From Ampullaceana balthica (lineage: Eukaryota > Mollusca > Gastropoda > Lymnaeidae), in the NCBI GenBank assembly GCA_944989445.1, contig CALYLW010000136.1:1355413-1419412 (forward strand): a stretch of DNA of 64,000 nt, written 5' to 3'. The position numbers and the translations under genes were made by a program. Shown one piece after another: positions 45,909 to 56,437 of this stretch; position 1 is the first letter of the stretch, and every line of letters begins with the position of its first letter. Below the pieces are notes generated by a model. It was not told the DNA's origin. It saw nothing but the letters and a program-made list of their open reading frames with translations, and did not search any database.

Positions 45909-46422
45909 GTTTGTTTACTTGGCGGTCCATTAATTAAAAGGAAACATTAGTCCTCCCCTTAACCAGAAATCTTCATGCACATCATTTGTTCTTCAAGACA
46001 TACATGATCTCACGCGTTATAAGAGACACTAAATGCAAGTAAATACCAATACCAAGGAGAACACACAAAAATATTAAGCCGTTGGCTTCGTGTAGGGATA
46101 AAATGTGATGTAACAAAGCAAGGCCCGTTGAAATTCAAGAAATTTAAAAAAATACTATTTAAACAATTTTTTTCGTGCTTTAAAAATAACAGTAAACCAT
46201 ATTTTTAAAAAAATCTTATTAACTTTAAATGAATTTATCATTTAACTTTGACTTTATATTAAAATTACTTCACTTTAATGTTTTTTTCTTAAATTATATA
46301 TTTCTAAAATCAATCAAGGCATATCCTAGAAGAGTATATCACAGTTCGAATGTAATCTTACAATAGTCATGACTCACAAACAAATCTACATTACATTATT
46401 GTATCCTCCTCAATAAAACTAG

Positions 46423-46749
46423 TTTTGCCTTATGTGCCGAGGCTGCAACCGCTGGTCCGTTACGGAGATCTGATTGTGAAGAACAAGGATGAACTACTAA
46501 TCGACCTGGAAGACCTCAAAGACAAAGCCGTCCTGATAAGAGCCACTGTTAAAGACGGCTACCCGCGTGTGTCTAGCATCAGCTTGACCTGTGACAGTCT
46601 CCAACCAAGGACAATAACTGTTGATAACTATGACGTATATTTCTCCCTAAAGGTCATCAGTGCCTGCGACGGCGCCACCTGTATCGTCAGTGCTGGTCAC
46701 GCTTCTGGTCGCTACACGATGACCTCAAGATTCTTTTTTAACGTTGCAT
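46423..46749 (+). CDS. Copy C exon Ig-b
   Basis: The acceptor is AAAACTAG and the donor GTGAGT; 327 bp, phase 1. It reads LPYVPRLQPLVRYGDL, then LLIDLEDLKDKAVLIRATV, KDGYPRVSSISLTCDS, GATCIVSAGHASGRY and SRFFFNVA. The second cysteine of the C-x-C motif is valine here. The frame remains open past the donor for 35 codons. Confidence 0.85.
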
Positions 46750-46904
46750 GTGAGTGGTTCCTATATGACATTAAAACTAGGGACTATTTAAATGCCTTAA
46801 GGACAAATTCTGTACCGGTTTTCTATATTCTTGATAGAATTGAAAACCGTTTTTGATACTCGGATGTCTGGGAATTTTACAGCAGTACAACACACGTGTT
46901 TATC

Positions 46905-47100
46905 CAATGTTCCCTCTCAGATCCGTTGATTCATTAGCAAAATATAAATCTGGTGTGCAAAGTTTCACAGCATCAATTTTTTTTCACAGTATAGTTACAC
47001 CCCACAAACACGGATATTTACTAATACTCTACAATAGTTATTGAAATTTGCTTCGCGGCAATTCTAAACTCCCGCCCAGCGTTGGTAACATTTCTGACAT
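46905..47100. mobile_element. Truncated CAATGTTCC MITE
   Basis: The left end CAATGTTCCCTCTCAG is good, and inner blocks GTGTGCAAAGTTTC and CCCAGCGTTGG match 62213-62390. The right end is lost. Confidence 0.65.
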
Positions 47101-48061
47101 AATGATTTGTGGGAGTTGAATAGCAATAGATAAATTTAGATACACATATTTAAGAGCATTAAAAAAAAACTCCTTAGCCCTAAAGGGAAAAGATCAATTT
47201 AATATTAGGACTCTAAAACTTAAAAATAAGGTTGCACAATATTTCAAGGCATGATACACATATATATTAACATGTTAAATAGCCATAGTAAACTTGTTAC
47301 ATGGTTTTGAAAGATAGTACTTTTAAAATGTTACTAATTCAACTTGAAATAAAATAAAACAAAAAAATTTGTCCCACCTCCCACTTCCATTTGAGTTATA
47401 AGAATGTTTTAAATTTTTTTATATATTTTTTTTTGGGTGGGGGGGAATTAAGACAATTGATTATTATTAGTTTTGATGCTGGAGCTATTCAGACTTAAAA
47501 AGAAACTTTAAGATGTGGTGGTGTCTAGTAAACTGTGAAAAGTGAAAAGAGACGAGAATATGTCTTATCAAGCCATTTTTTGTTGTCATAATATTCCATT
47601 CCTTGAACACCTTTGAACTGTGAGTCTGTTCCATACATTTGTTTTCATTGTTTAGGTGTTATCATTATCCTATCTTAAATTAATATATTCCACACGCTCC
47701 TTCTATAGAGAAGATAATTACGTCCCACACTTATTCTTAGATTATGTCGAGTCAAAAGTTATATTACAGTTTTAAATTTGCTAGTGAGTTGGGTTTTATT
47801 TTATTATTTTTTTACTTTTTTTTTATACATACAGGCAACCAATTCAATGCCCGAACTCTAGACAGGAGAATTTTTATGAGTTTTGTACGTGAACGCTTAC
47901 AATAGACATTTTTTTTCATTTAAGTGTACTTTTTTATGTTTTAATATCAATTATTAATAAATTTTCGAACACATAATTTGTGGTGCAAATGCTAATTTCT
48001 ATTTATCAATAAAATCTGACTTAGCCCTGTAAGCATACTTCCAGTGAAACTACTTGTTACT

Positions 48062-48230
48062 TCCTATCAGTGTTTAACTACCACGCCAAGGGTTACTTCC
48101 TGTCAGTGTTTAACTACCACGCCAAGGGTTACTTCCTGTCCGTGTTTAATTACCACGCCAAGGGTTACTTCCTATCAGTGTTTAACTACCACGTCAAAGG
48201 TTATTTCTCATCAGAGTGTTTAGCTAGCAC
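48062..48230. repeat. 36-bp minisatellite, 4-5 units
   Basis: Unit GTGTTTAACTACCACGCCAA followed by GGGTTACTTCCTGTCA. Being a multiple of three it yields an ORF repeating VFNYHAKGYFLS, which I do not take as coding. The last unit runs into sequence paralogous to copy A at 2680. Confidence 0.9.
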
Positions 48231-48479
48231 GCCAAGAAGAAATGCAAACAACTTAAAGATTTATTTTTAAAAGAATCCTAGTAAATACATTTTAAAGAGC
48301 AAGAAAATATGGTTGTGTTACAGACATAAGACAACGTCTCTAGCTGCAACAGTCAACCCTACCTACATCTGTTTGACTATAAACAGACTAATAAAAAAAT
48401 AAAAAGAAATTGAAAACCTAACCATTTTCAATTTGAAAATATAACTCTATTTATAGTTGTTTTTATGTTCATAATTAGT

Positions 48480-49115
48480 GCATATGTTTAGACAAGTAAT
48501 AAAAACTCGACTGGGTATTTAAACGCAATTTCCAACAAAGAATTTCCGATTTTTTATTCAATGTAAGTAATTCTAGAGTCACATTAAGAATGTGTCAATA
48601 TGATGCGCATCGCGCAACAGTCTAACATTAGCATTCATAAAGCGGGAAAACCCCATTAACTATCATTCTAGATTCTAGATTACATCAAAAGTCATTTCAA
48701 ATCAATAATTCTTAAAGTAAACTTAACAATTTCTATCTACAAATTGCTGATAAAATTACGGGAGTCTAATGAAAAGGGATTTTAAAAAAATTCCTTCTCC
48801 AATATTGTTCTAAATATTATTAGCTATCGTATGGCGTTTGTTTCAACCTGATAGATGTTAAAATTGGCTAAAAATTGACAAAATACTGATATTTTTCGGA
48901 TTTTTGGATTTTCCAGGAAATCCAGTACACCTTTTCGGTAATTGTTTTGGCCCCCGTGCACATCATTGGGACCTCCTTAACATATTTGCAAAGATCCGAA
49001 CCCTCTATCTCGTATGGTTCTGAAGGTGTTGCTGTTCAAAGCTCGAAAAGACAGGCCCATAAATTTCAAATTTATAAACTCAATTCCCAAGGGAAGTTGC
49101 GTTTAAAAACCACAT
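48480..49115 (-). mobile_element. Inverted fragment of the 1.7-kb hAT element
   Basis: Reverse complement of about 34430-35000 in copy B, for example AATGTGTCAATATGATGCGC and AAGCGGGAAAACCCCATT. Copy A lacks it at the same position (about 2950), so it inserted after the A/C split. Confidence 0.7.
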
Positions 49116-49630
49116 ACATTTTACCAGCCATAGCTATATGAAATTCTACTTCGATCACACGCAATATCTATAATGTATCAAAGAAACACATATGGTGTTA
49201 CTACGATTTTAAAATTTATACTATTTAATAAAGAACAGACCTCTGCTTACATTTTGATTTTATGACCAAAGATCAAAGAAAAAATTAATTCAGTAATATC
49301 TGTTTACATTGAGATACTTGTGAAATAATCATTTCAAATCAGAAAAAAATAAAATAAATGGCTTTCTCTGTTGCATGCCTTTTAAATATCTGTTTGTTAA
49401 AACAATTTCCCATTGGGACACATTGCATTTATGTTTTTATTTATTACTTTTTTCGTTACGATTAATTTCAAGATTAAGGATAAAGTTTTAATAACAATTT
49501 CATTGAGAAATCATTAATGTATGTAAATCTCGTTAAAATTTCATTTCAGTTGTTTTTGATGGAATTTGAGGAGAAATAGATTCTGTCAAAATCACAAACC
49601 AAGTGGTAAACTTCTTGTTTTGTTTTCTAG

Positions 49631-49770
49631 ATCAGTCAACTGTAACCAAGGCGACAGCCAATGAGGGAAACAGGATTTGTGTCAGTGCAACCAGACACGC
49701 TGGTGACCATTAAATGTAGGGCTGACGGTAATCCGACACCCAAATTTGTCACTCTATGGTTTGAGAACCG
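49631..49770 (+). pseudogene. Copy C exon D with two single-base insertions
   Basis: The acceptor is TTTTCTAG and the donor GTAAAT; 140 bp where copy A has 138. Extra bases lie near 49664 (AATGAGGGAAAC against AATGGGGAAG) and near 49745 (AAATTTGTC against AAATTGTC). Read from the acceptor it reaches a TAA after about 27 codons. The second half, in its own frame, gives GNPTPKFVTLWFEN, a good I-set C strand. If spliced in, the protein is truncated before domain E; skipping it restores frame. Confidence 0.75.
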
Positions 49771-49809
49771 GTAAATAAAAAATAAAATAACTATATAAAA
49801 TATTCATCT

Positions 49810-50541
49810 TTTATCATTTTCAAATGACCACTCTGCGTGGTAAAGGCCTTTTCCGCAATAATCAGTAGGGATATGCCTCCATAGTTGTTGCAATCTCTGC
49901 TGTCACCTTTGGTTTTTGTAAAGTGTGATTATTTTGGCATCACGCATATCCTGTGGGATATGGCCGTGTTCCCAGCAACCGCATATGAGCTCGATGCAGA
50001 GGCTTCAGTAGTGCTGGTTTACCGTGCTTAAGGACTGCTGCAGGAATGCCATCGTTACCTGAAGCTTGCCATTTCTCAGATGATCAATAGTTGTCTTACT
50101 AAGCTCATCTATTGATGGTAGCGCATCAAGCTGATCTAGAACTGGTAGATCTGGTATTCTCTAAAGGGCAGAGTTGGATACGACATTCTGTGTTGCACAC
50201 AATTTTAGGTAGTACTCAGTTCAGGGCTGCATCTGCTGTCTCATTTTGTGATCTCCTCGCCTTTCTTTGACTTGAATAGAGCTGACTTGGGTCCAGTGTC
50301 CTTTTTTATTCCTCGTACATTGTACATTGTTTGATATCTCCCTGATCGGCAGCAGATTGAATGCTTTTACAAAGGTCTACACAATATGTGTTTGCGCAAA
50401 AAAACGTGCAGTCTTCCTGGCTGTGTTTCTGGCATTTCTGAGACATTGAAGTGTGCCAGTTCCTGGGGCAGCTTTGTAGGCCAATTGGGCTTTTCTCTTT
50501 GTCTCAGTCACATGCTTTATTGTATCCCAGTGGGCCTCAAA
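49810..50541 (-). pseudogene. LINE reverse-transcriptase relic, second family
   Basis: On the minus strand from the right it reads WDTIKHVTETKRKAQLAYKA and LRNARNTARKTARFFAQ. Further on come NDGIPAAVLKHGKPALLKPL and then a NYRGISLLS-like remnant. This order is that of a LINE polymerase (linker, then fingers domain). It is a different family from the (GATAAG)n LINE. Frameshifts throughout. An ambiguous base (n) at 50542 is at its edge. Confidence 0.75.
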
Positions 50542-50554
50542 NATCCATCTGCAT

Positions 50555-50935
50555 TTTTAAATCCCTTATATTAACTTCGCGGCCGTCTCGTCATCTCATC
50601 ATCTCTGTCTTGGGCGGGCGGGTGGAAAAAGAAAAGTCGAAAATGACCCACTTCCAGTGATCCGATCGAGCTGAAATTTGGCACACGGACCCAACTCACC
50701 TAACAATGCATCGTATCAAAATTTCAGATCGATCGATCGTACCTTAATTAAATTAATGCATTTTTAGTTTATCCTTATATGAGGTATGTAATTCAAATTC
50801 ACTGTTTGTTGTTTTTTTTCCACGTGAAAGTTTGAGTAGACGCGTTGAGGCGGCCCATCGAAGCACCGCGGCGCTTTTGTTTACATTTTACGTGTCACGC
50901 TGAGCTCGGTCAAGCGAATCGGTGACCATTTTTTT
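50555..50935. repeat. Member of the dispersed TATAAGGGATTTA family
   Basis: Begins TTTAAATCCCTTATATTAAC and contains GATCGAGCTGAAATTTGGC and AATTAATGCATTTTTAG, matching 10.6-11.1 kb in reverse complement. It ends at GGTGACCA. Likely a non-autonomous transposon, class unknown. Confidence 0.6.
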
Positions 50936-51466
50936 TTAAGTTTGAAGAAGAGCAACTAAACAAAATAAGAAATGAGATGGAAAATAAAGAAGAATCAGTA
51001 AATTATCTTTTCGTTCGAACACACACACACACAAAATATTAAAAAAAAATAATTAAAAAAAAAGAAATCAAAACTTTTGGACAAGACAATATTTATAAAG
51101 TTGTATTCTTTAAGTTATTAATAGCGACGTACGAGTTGTTTCAAACTATTATATGATGAATTGAGCAACAGTTAAGAATCGACGAGAACACATTTTTAAA
51201 AGAGCTGATAAAAAAATGCGAGGTAAAAAGAGAGAGAGAGAGAGAAATACAATGAAATAAAGAGAGGTTTATGACACGTAAAACTTGGCAAAGACGAGAT
51301 GAAAGAACTGGACTGATATCGTGAAGCAGGCATAGAGATCGTCTATAAAATACTCTCACTCCTTTAAAAGTTAATAAGCCGTCTAAGATGACAATAAAGA
51401 GATTTTTATTATAATAGTGCGTAATGGTGAAAGGTTTAGTTTGACCTGAGGGTTTCATTCTCACAG

Positions 51467-51631
51467 GATACTCTACCTTTGGAGGACCAGTCGCAGAATA
51501 CGGTAAAAAACTCAACCGGACATTTACAGCATCCCTGGCCACGTCGGACATTTACGTTTGCAAAGCTGAAAATGGTATTGGCCCAATCAAATTCGGTGAC
51601 CGGCTAGTGGAGGTTTTAGTAGGGGGCACAG
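51467..51631 (+). CDS. Copy C exon E
   Basis: The acceptor is TTCTCACAG and the donor GTAGGC; 165 bp, phase 1, the same as copy A. It reads YSTFGGPVAEYGKKLNR, then ATSDIYVCKAENGIG and GDRLVEVLVGG. Open throughout, with the I-set F-strand signature. It differs from copy A mainly around the loop before the second cysteine and after it. Confidence 0.85.
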
Positions 51632-51839
51632 GTAGGCTTTCAGTTACATTGTTTAAAGGTAAAAATTATTTATAGTTTCGTGTCACATAAAGGGCAAAAA
51701 TATATTTTCTTCTTTGTTTAAATAAATGGGGGACACATTTGTTAAAAGACTTATAATATCATTAAATGCCACCCTATACACACACAAAAATGTTTTAAAA
51801 AATTAAATTTAAAATATAATGATAAAATAAGAAAAACCC

Positions 51840-52335
51840 GTAAAAAAAACCAAGTTTTTGACTATAAATCCTTTATGTACGAGAAGTAATTAAAAGAATG
51901 TTCATTATAATACGCAGCGCAAGACCATCCAGAAATACAAAATTGCAGTTGTGTCGTAAAACATGTTTAATATAATGCGCACCGATCAGGAATATGTTTA
52001 TAAAAAGAGCTGTCAATAAAATACGCACCTTATTGCGCGACAGAAAGGTTGTTCAATATAATACGCACCGCGACGCTCTATCTAAAAAAATAGCATGATA
52101 CATAGGAATAAATAAAATAATCTAAAAAATCAATAATTTAATTACGGTACATGCGATCGATCTGAAATTTTGATGCATTGTTTTTATCATCGGTACGAAA
52201 CTGCCTGCAAAATTTCAGCTCGCTATCTTGCGAGCAAGTAGGTTAAAAATCGATCAAAAGTTTTGGCGACAAGCAAGCAAGGTCGGTCGGTCGGTCGGCC
52301 GCAGACACCACGAGTTAATATAAAGGATTTNNAAT
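51840..52335. repeat. Dispersed repeat with TTGACTATAAATCC and AAAGGATTT ends
   Basis: Starts ACCAAGTTTTTGACTATAAATCC and ends CACGAGTTAATATAAAGGATTT. It contains inverted relatives of 19.2-20.3 kb, such as GCTGAAATTTTGCA in reverse complement and GCAGACACCACGAG. Two undetermined bases (nn, 52331-52332) fall at its end. Note (GGTC)n at 52283-52298. Confidence 0.6.
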
Positions 52336-52659
52336 AAAATAGAAAGCATAATAAGCAACCAATTGCATTAATTTTTTCAAAGCTAAACAATAAATAACAT
52401 AATGTAGTTTTTGAAATGGACTTGAAACTGAAATCTATGATTCAGTAATTCCGAGACATATATCATGTGGTGGATGTCTAGAATATGACGTTAATTTTAA
52501 CATCATGAACATGTGTATTTCATAGATTACCAAAAGGTGCAAAGTCTTGCTACAACCTCATATTTGTATTTGTATTATTTTTACTGCCCTGAACCCCCAC
52601 AAAGAAATTTTGCTTTCCCCATCACTAAAACTTATATAACTGCTAGAGTGTCGCCTTTC

Positions 52660-53700
52660 AATTTAAGTAGGCTTACATGTGTTCCAATTACGCTGACATG
52701 TGTTCCAAGTAGGCTGACATGTGTTCCAAGTAGACTGACATGTGTTCCAAGTAGGCTGACATGTGCTCCAAGTAGTCTGACATGTGTTCCAATTAGGCTG
52801 ACATGTCTTCCAAGTAGTCTGACATGTGTTCCAAGTAGGATGACATGTGTTCCAAGTACTCTGACATGTGTTCCAAGTAGTCTGACATGTGTTCCAAGTA
52901 GGCTGACATGTGTTCCAAGTAGTCTGACATGTGTTCCAAGTAGTCTGACATGTGTTCCAAGTAGTCTGACATGTGTTCCAAGTAGGCTGACATGTGTTCC
53001 AAGTTGGCTGACATGTGTTCCAATTACGCTGTCATGTGTTCCAAAAATGCTGACATGTGTTCCAAGTAGGCTGACATGTGTTCCAAGTAGGCTGACATGT
53101 GTTCAAAGTAGGCTGACATGTGTTCCAAGTAGGCTGACATGTGTTCAAAGAAGCCTGACATGTGTTCCGAGTAAGCTGACACGTAATCGAAGTAGACTGA
53201 CATGTGTTCCAATTACGATAAAATGTGTTCCAAGTAGTCTGACATGTGTTCCAAGTACCCTGACATGTGTTCCAAGTAGGCTAACATGTGTTCCAAGTAG
53301 GCTGATATGTGTTCCAAGTGGGCTGATATGTGTTCCAAGTAGGCTGACATGTGTTCCAATTACGCTGGCATGTGTTCCAAGTAGTCTGACGTGTGTTTCA
53401 AGTACTCCGGCATGTGTTTTAAGTAGGCTGACATGTGTTCCAAGTACGCTGACATGTGTTCCAAGTAGGCTTACATGTGTTCCAAGTAGTCTGACATGTA
53501 ATCGAAGTAGGCTGACATGTGTTCCAAGTAGTCTGACATGTGTTCCAAGTAGGCTGATATGTGTTCCAAGTAGGCTGACATGTGTTCCAAGTAGGCTGAC
53601 ACGTGTTCCAAGTAGGCTGACATGTGTTCCAAGTAGGCTGACATGTTTTCCAAGTAGGCTTACATGTGTTTCAAGTAGGATGACTTGTGTTCCATTAGGC
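52660..53700. repeat. 21-bp minisatellite, about 49 units
   Basis: Unit ACATGTGTTCCAAGTAGGCTG with common variants AGTCTG and ATTACGCTG. It lies in the intron between exons E and F of copy C. The unit length is a multiple of three, so the + strand reads LTCVPSR repeatedly over 396 codons and the minus strand EHMSAYL. No splice signals or flanking coding support it as protein. Copy A has no array at the equivalent AAGTAG site (about 7168). Confidence 0.95.
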
Positions 53701-54275
53701 TGAGCGGGACTCTGTATTAATTACTTGGTCTGAATAAGGGTTTTTCTTGTTCTAAATATTTGCCATTAAAATTCATTTTGCAATTTAAAACAGAAAAGTG
53801 TTCTTCGATCGAAAGTATGGATGTTTTGTATGTTTTGATAAGTTGATGTGAATAAAAGATGCCACAACAATATAAAATCATTCAAAATATTTGTTCCTTA
53901 TCAGTACTTGATCACTTAACCCACTTTCAACTTCCATTTTGTTTCCTTATGAGCACTTCCTCACTTAAGCCACAGTTAGCCACTCCCGATCCCCACTTAT
54001 TTTCCCTATTATTTTCTACTTAAAACTTTGCGAACCAGCTTGCTGTGGACGTAGGTGCGAGAATGCATAATAGTATATTTTTAGAAATATCAGAAAGTTA
54101 ACGTTTATAAGCAGCCGAGAATGGAGTCATTGATTACAATGTACAACTTAGGGAGTGAGTGCTCATGGCGTAGACTATTCACACCCAATGCGTAGTGAGG
54201 TGGTCTGCAAGAGTTTTTAAGTGCTTGCATTAACTAAACAAATCTTAATGTTCTATTGATGAAACTATCTCCTAG

Positions 54276-54410
54276 TGCCATCATTGATACAGAGGTTTAC
54301 GGTAAACGGCCAGACGACTCAGTTAACTGTCAACGAGGGTGACCTATTGCAGTTTAAATGTGACACGGCTGGAGTCAGCAGACGGACTTCTTTAAGAGGA
54401 ATCACATCAG
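54276..54410 (+). CDS. Copy C exon F
   Basis: The acceptor is ATCTCCTAG and the donor CAG|GTCTCT; 135 bp, phase 1. It reads PSLIQRFTVNGQTTQLTV, then GDLLQFKCDTAGVSRR. Near-identical to copy A. The following 134-bp intron has an in-frame stop, so unlike A it cannot be retained as coding. Confidence 0.85.
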
Positions 54411-54544
54411 GTCTCTATTTCTATTTCTCCTTGCGAGTAAGATTGGATATTTTTAAAATTCTTTAAACAATTTGCAAATAATATGCTCATTTTGACACGT
54501 TTGTCTAATTTATGACAAATTTATTTTCGTTCAAAACTTTCCAG

Positions 54545-54697
54545 GGATATTACTGAATAACGAAACTGAAACCTTTGGTTCAAGTCAGATTAAAAAACGG
54601 ATGACGGCAACTTGTGATTTCTACGATAGTTTTCAGTGTCGAGTTGAGTTTTTAGGCATTGTCACGGCTAAGGAGATTAACGTGACAGTTATCGGGT
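54545..54697 (+). CDS. Copy C exon G
   Basis: The acceptor is CTTTCCAG and the donor GTAAGT; 153 bp, phase 1. It reads ILLNNETETFGSSQIKK, then ATCDFYDSFQCRVEFLG and AKEINVTVIG. The cysteine pattern of copy A is kept. Confidence 0.85.
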
Positions 54698-55258
54698 GTA
54701 AGTACAAATTGCATGAAGAATTTGTCGATGATGAAAGACGGGAATTTAATTGTTATTTTTAACCAGTGCTTTTTTTTAGCGAAAAATGTTTGGGAACTCC
54801 ACTGTAAAAAGGACTGACAGTAAGTAAAATGCCGACTATTTATATAAATATACACGAATCTGGCCAAAAAAGGTATGGGAACTCAGTTCCCATGAGTTCC
54901 CACTGAAAAAAGCACTGTTTATAACAGAAATGTAAAATGAATGTCACATGACTGCCTCATGAATGTTGCATGAATGTCACATGTCTGCCCCAATAAATTT
55001 CGCACGATCATTATAGGAATGAAACAGGAAAGTGACAAGAGTTTTACATGACTGTCACACGAATGTTATATGAATGTTACACGAATCACGATTTATTTTA
55101 AAGCTTAACATTCAATTTACTCATTAGTTCACTCTGTGTCATTGCACGTAGCTTGGAGAGGTCTATATGTCGTTTGTGTTTCTTATCTTCAAACCTAACA
55201 TCTGTGTTGACCACTTTAGGCGCCGCTCTTCCATAATACGTTTGATCTCAATCAACAG

Positions 55259-55330
55259 GCGACCGTGAGGTTACAGCGATGACATATACAACTATCAGAA
55301 CAACCAATATGATTTCATCGACTGCTTTAA
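55259..55330 (+). CDS. Copy C exon H: short Thr/Ile spacer
   Basis: The acceptor is ATCAACAG and the donor GTGAGTG; 72 bp, phase 1. It reads DREVTAMTYTTIRTTNMISS. Fewer threonines than copy A, same length. Confidence 0.7.
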
Positions 55331-56042
55331 GTGAGTGAACAAGGCATTCGTTTCATGTAGTCTTATCCAAAATGTATGTTCTGCCATATATATATATATA
55401 TGGCATCCATCCGTCCTCCAGGGACGATGGTGTTTACTCCTCCTCATCCCCCCCTTTCCCTTCCTCCTGGCTCTTCTCTCGTCACTCCTAGCTGTTAGGG
55501 TGGCTTTCGCAACTTGAATGCCCTCACGCACTTTTGAGCTCCTCTGCCATAACAGGACCGCATGTTTAGCAGGCATGTGCAGAAACTTAAAAAAAATATT
55601 TAAAACTTCAATAAAATCACCTTCGGTGCATCCTATGATTTTGAGACAAGGACAAACAAAAAATTTCATCATTCTTCGATGCTAGTTGTACTCTTTTTTC
55701 CTGGTGAGGCCATGTATGGAGATGCGGGCAAGGACTAATGGAGATATTTGACAGACATGTTGGAGGGCCTTAGCTGCTCCTTAGAGGACGTATGAAAGCA
55801 GAGACACGGCTGCTTCAAAAATCGATCAGTGGAAAATAATCAATAATGATAAACAGAATTTGATGAAGTCTTTAAGAATATTTGCAAAACGAATTCCATG
55901 GAGGAGACATAGTGAGGTGCTGCAACTAAGCGCACAACAGTTAAGAGTATTAAACCTTGATCAGACAAAAAAGCCACCTAAGAAAGTGACAGTTAGTTAG
56001 TAAATTATCTAATTAAGATTTTAAAGAAGATGATGTAATTAT
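55331..56042. other. Copy C intron H-I, 5' part
   Basis: 55385-55401 is an (AT)n tract. 55400-55680 read on the minus strand gives RSSKVREGIQVAKATLTARS. I associate this with repetitive sequence because it has no splice signals, but I cannot name it. 55690-55990 holds no frame I support. The copy A counterpart is unrelated in most of this stretch. Confidence 0.4.
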
Positions 56043-56350
56043 AGACCTGTTGCACTTACTAGCATTACTTGTACAATTCTAAAGCAAACAATGTGTAGCT
56101 AGCTGTATAGATAATCACCTAGACAAACATAATGTCCTATGGCCACATCAACACAGCTTTAGGAAAAACAGATCACGTGAAAAAAAGATTAATTGGTGTA
56201 ATTAAAAAATTGTCAAGAGTTTTTAAAAATCAAACAGTTTCAACATTATTATACTTCTTAGAAACTGTTTAATACATATTATCATTCTTCACATCTGGAA
56301 TCAGGAATGGGTCCCTGAACAAACCAGGAACACCAATATTTAAAATTCGT
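56043..56350 (+). pseudogene. LINE relic in copy C (orthologous to A and B)
   Basis: Reads RPVALTSITCTILK at 56043, aligned with RPVLLASITFKIL in copy A, and continues to the TGGGTCCCTGAACAAACCAGG block (56308), equivalent to the GLPEETRK codons of the LINE. Mid-section deleted. Confidence 0.7.
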
Positions 56351-56437
56351 ATAAAATAATTAAAGTTAATCAAACGTGTACTAATAAACGAAACATTAAA
56401 ACCAGTACATACATATTTTAACATTAATGATCTAAAG

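Larger units (their letters stand above)
46750..49630 (+). other. Copy C intron Ig-b to D, repeats only
   Basis: 46905-47100 is a truncated CAATGTTCC MITE. 47665-47740 is a LINE tail on the minus strand. 48062-48230 is a 36-bp minisatellite. 48480-49115 is an inverted hAT fragment. 48230-48480 and 49115-49600 are paralogous to copy A 2690-2950 and 2970-3380. No exon seen. Confidence 0.65.

Noticed and set aside
48070..48270. 66-codon ORF (VFNYHAKGYFLS repeats)
   Set aside because: By-product of a 36-bp minisatellite in an intron.
52513..53703. 396-codon + strand ORF (LTCVPSR repeats)
   Set aside because: It follows entirely from a 21-bp repeat unit; no splice or start context and no counterpart in copy A.
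54411..54436. Alternative donor GTAAGA after exon F of copy C
   Set aside because: It would end the exon in phase 0 and put exon G out of frame; the CAG|GTCTCT donor keeps phase 1.
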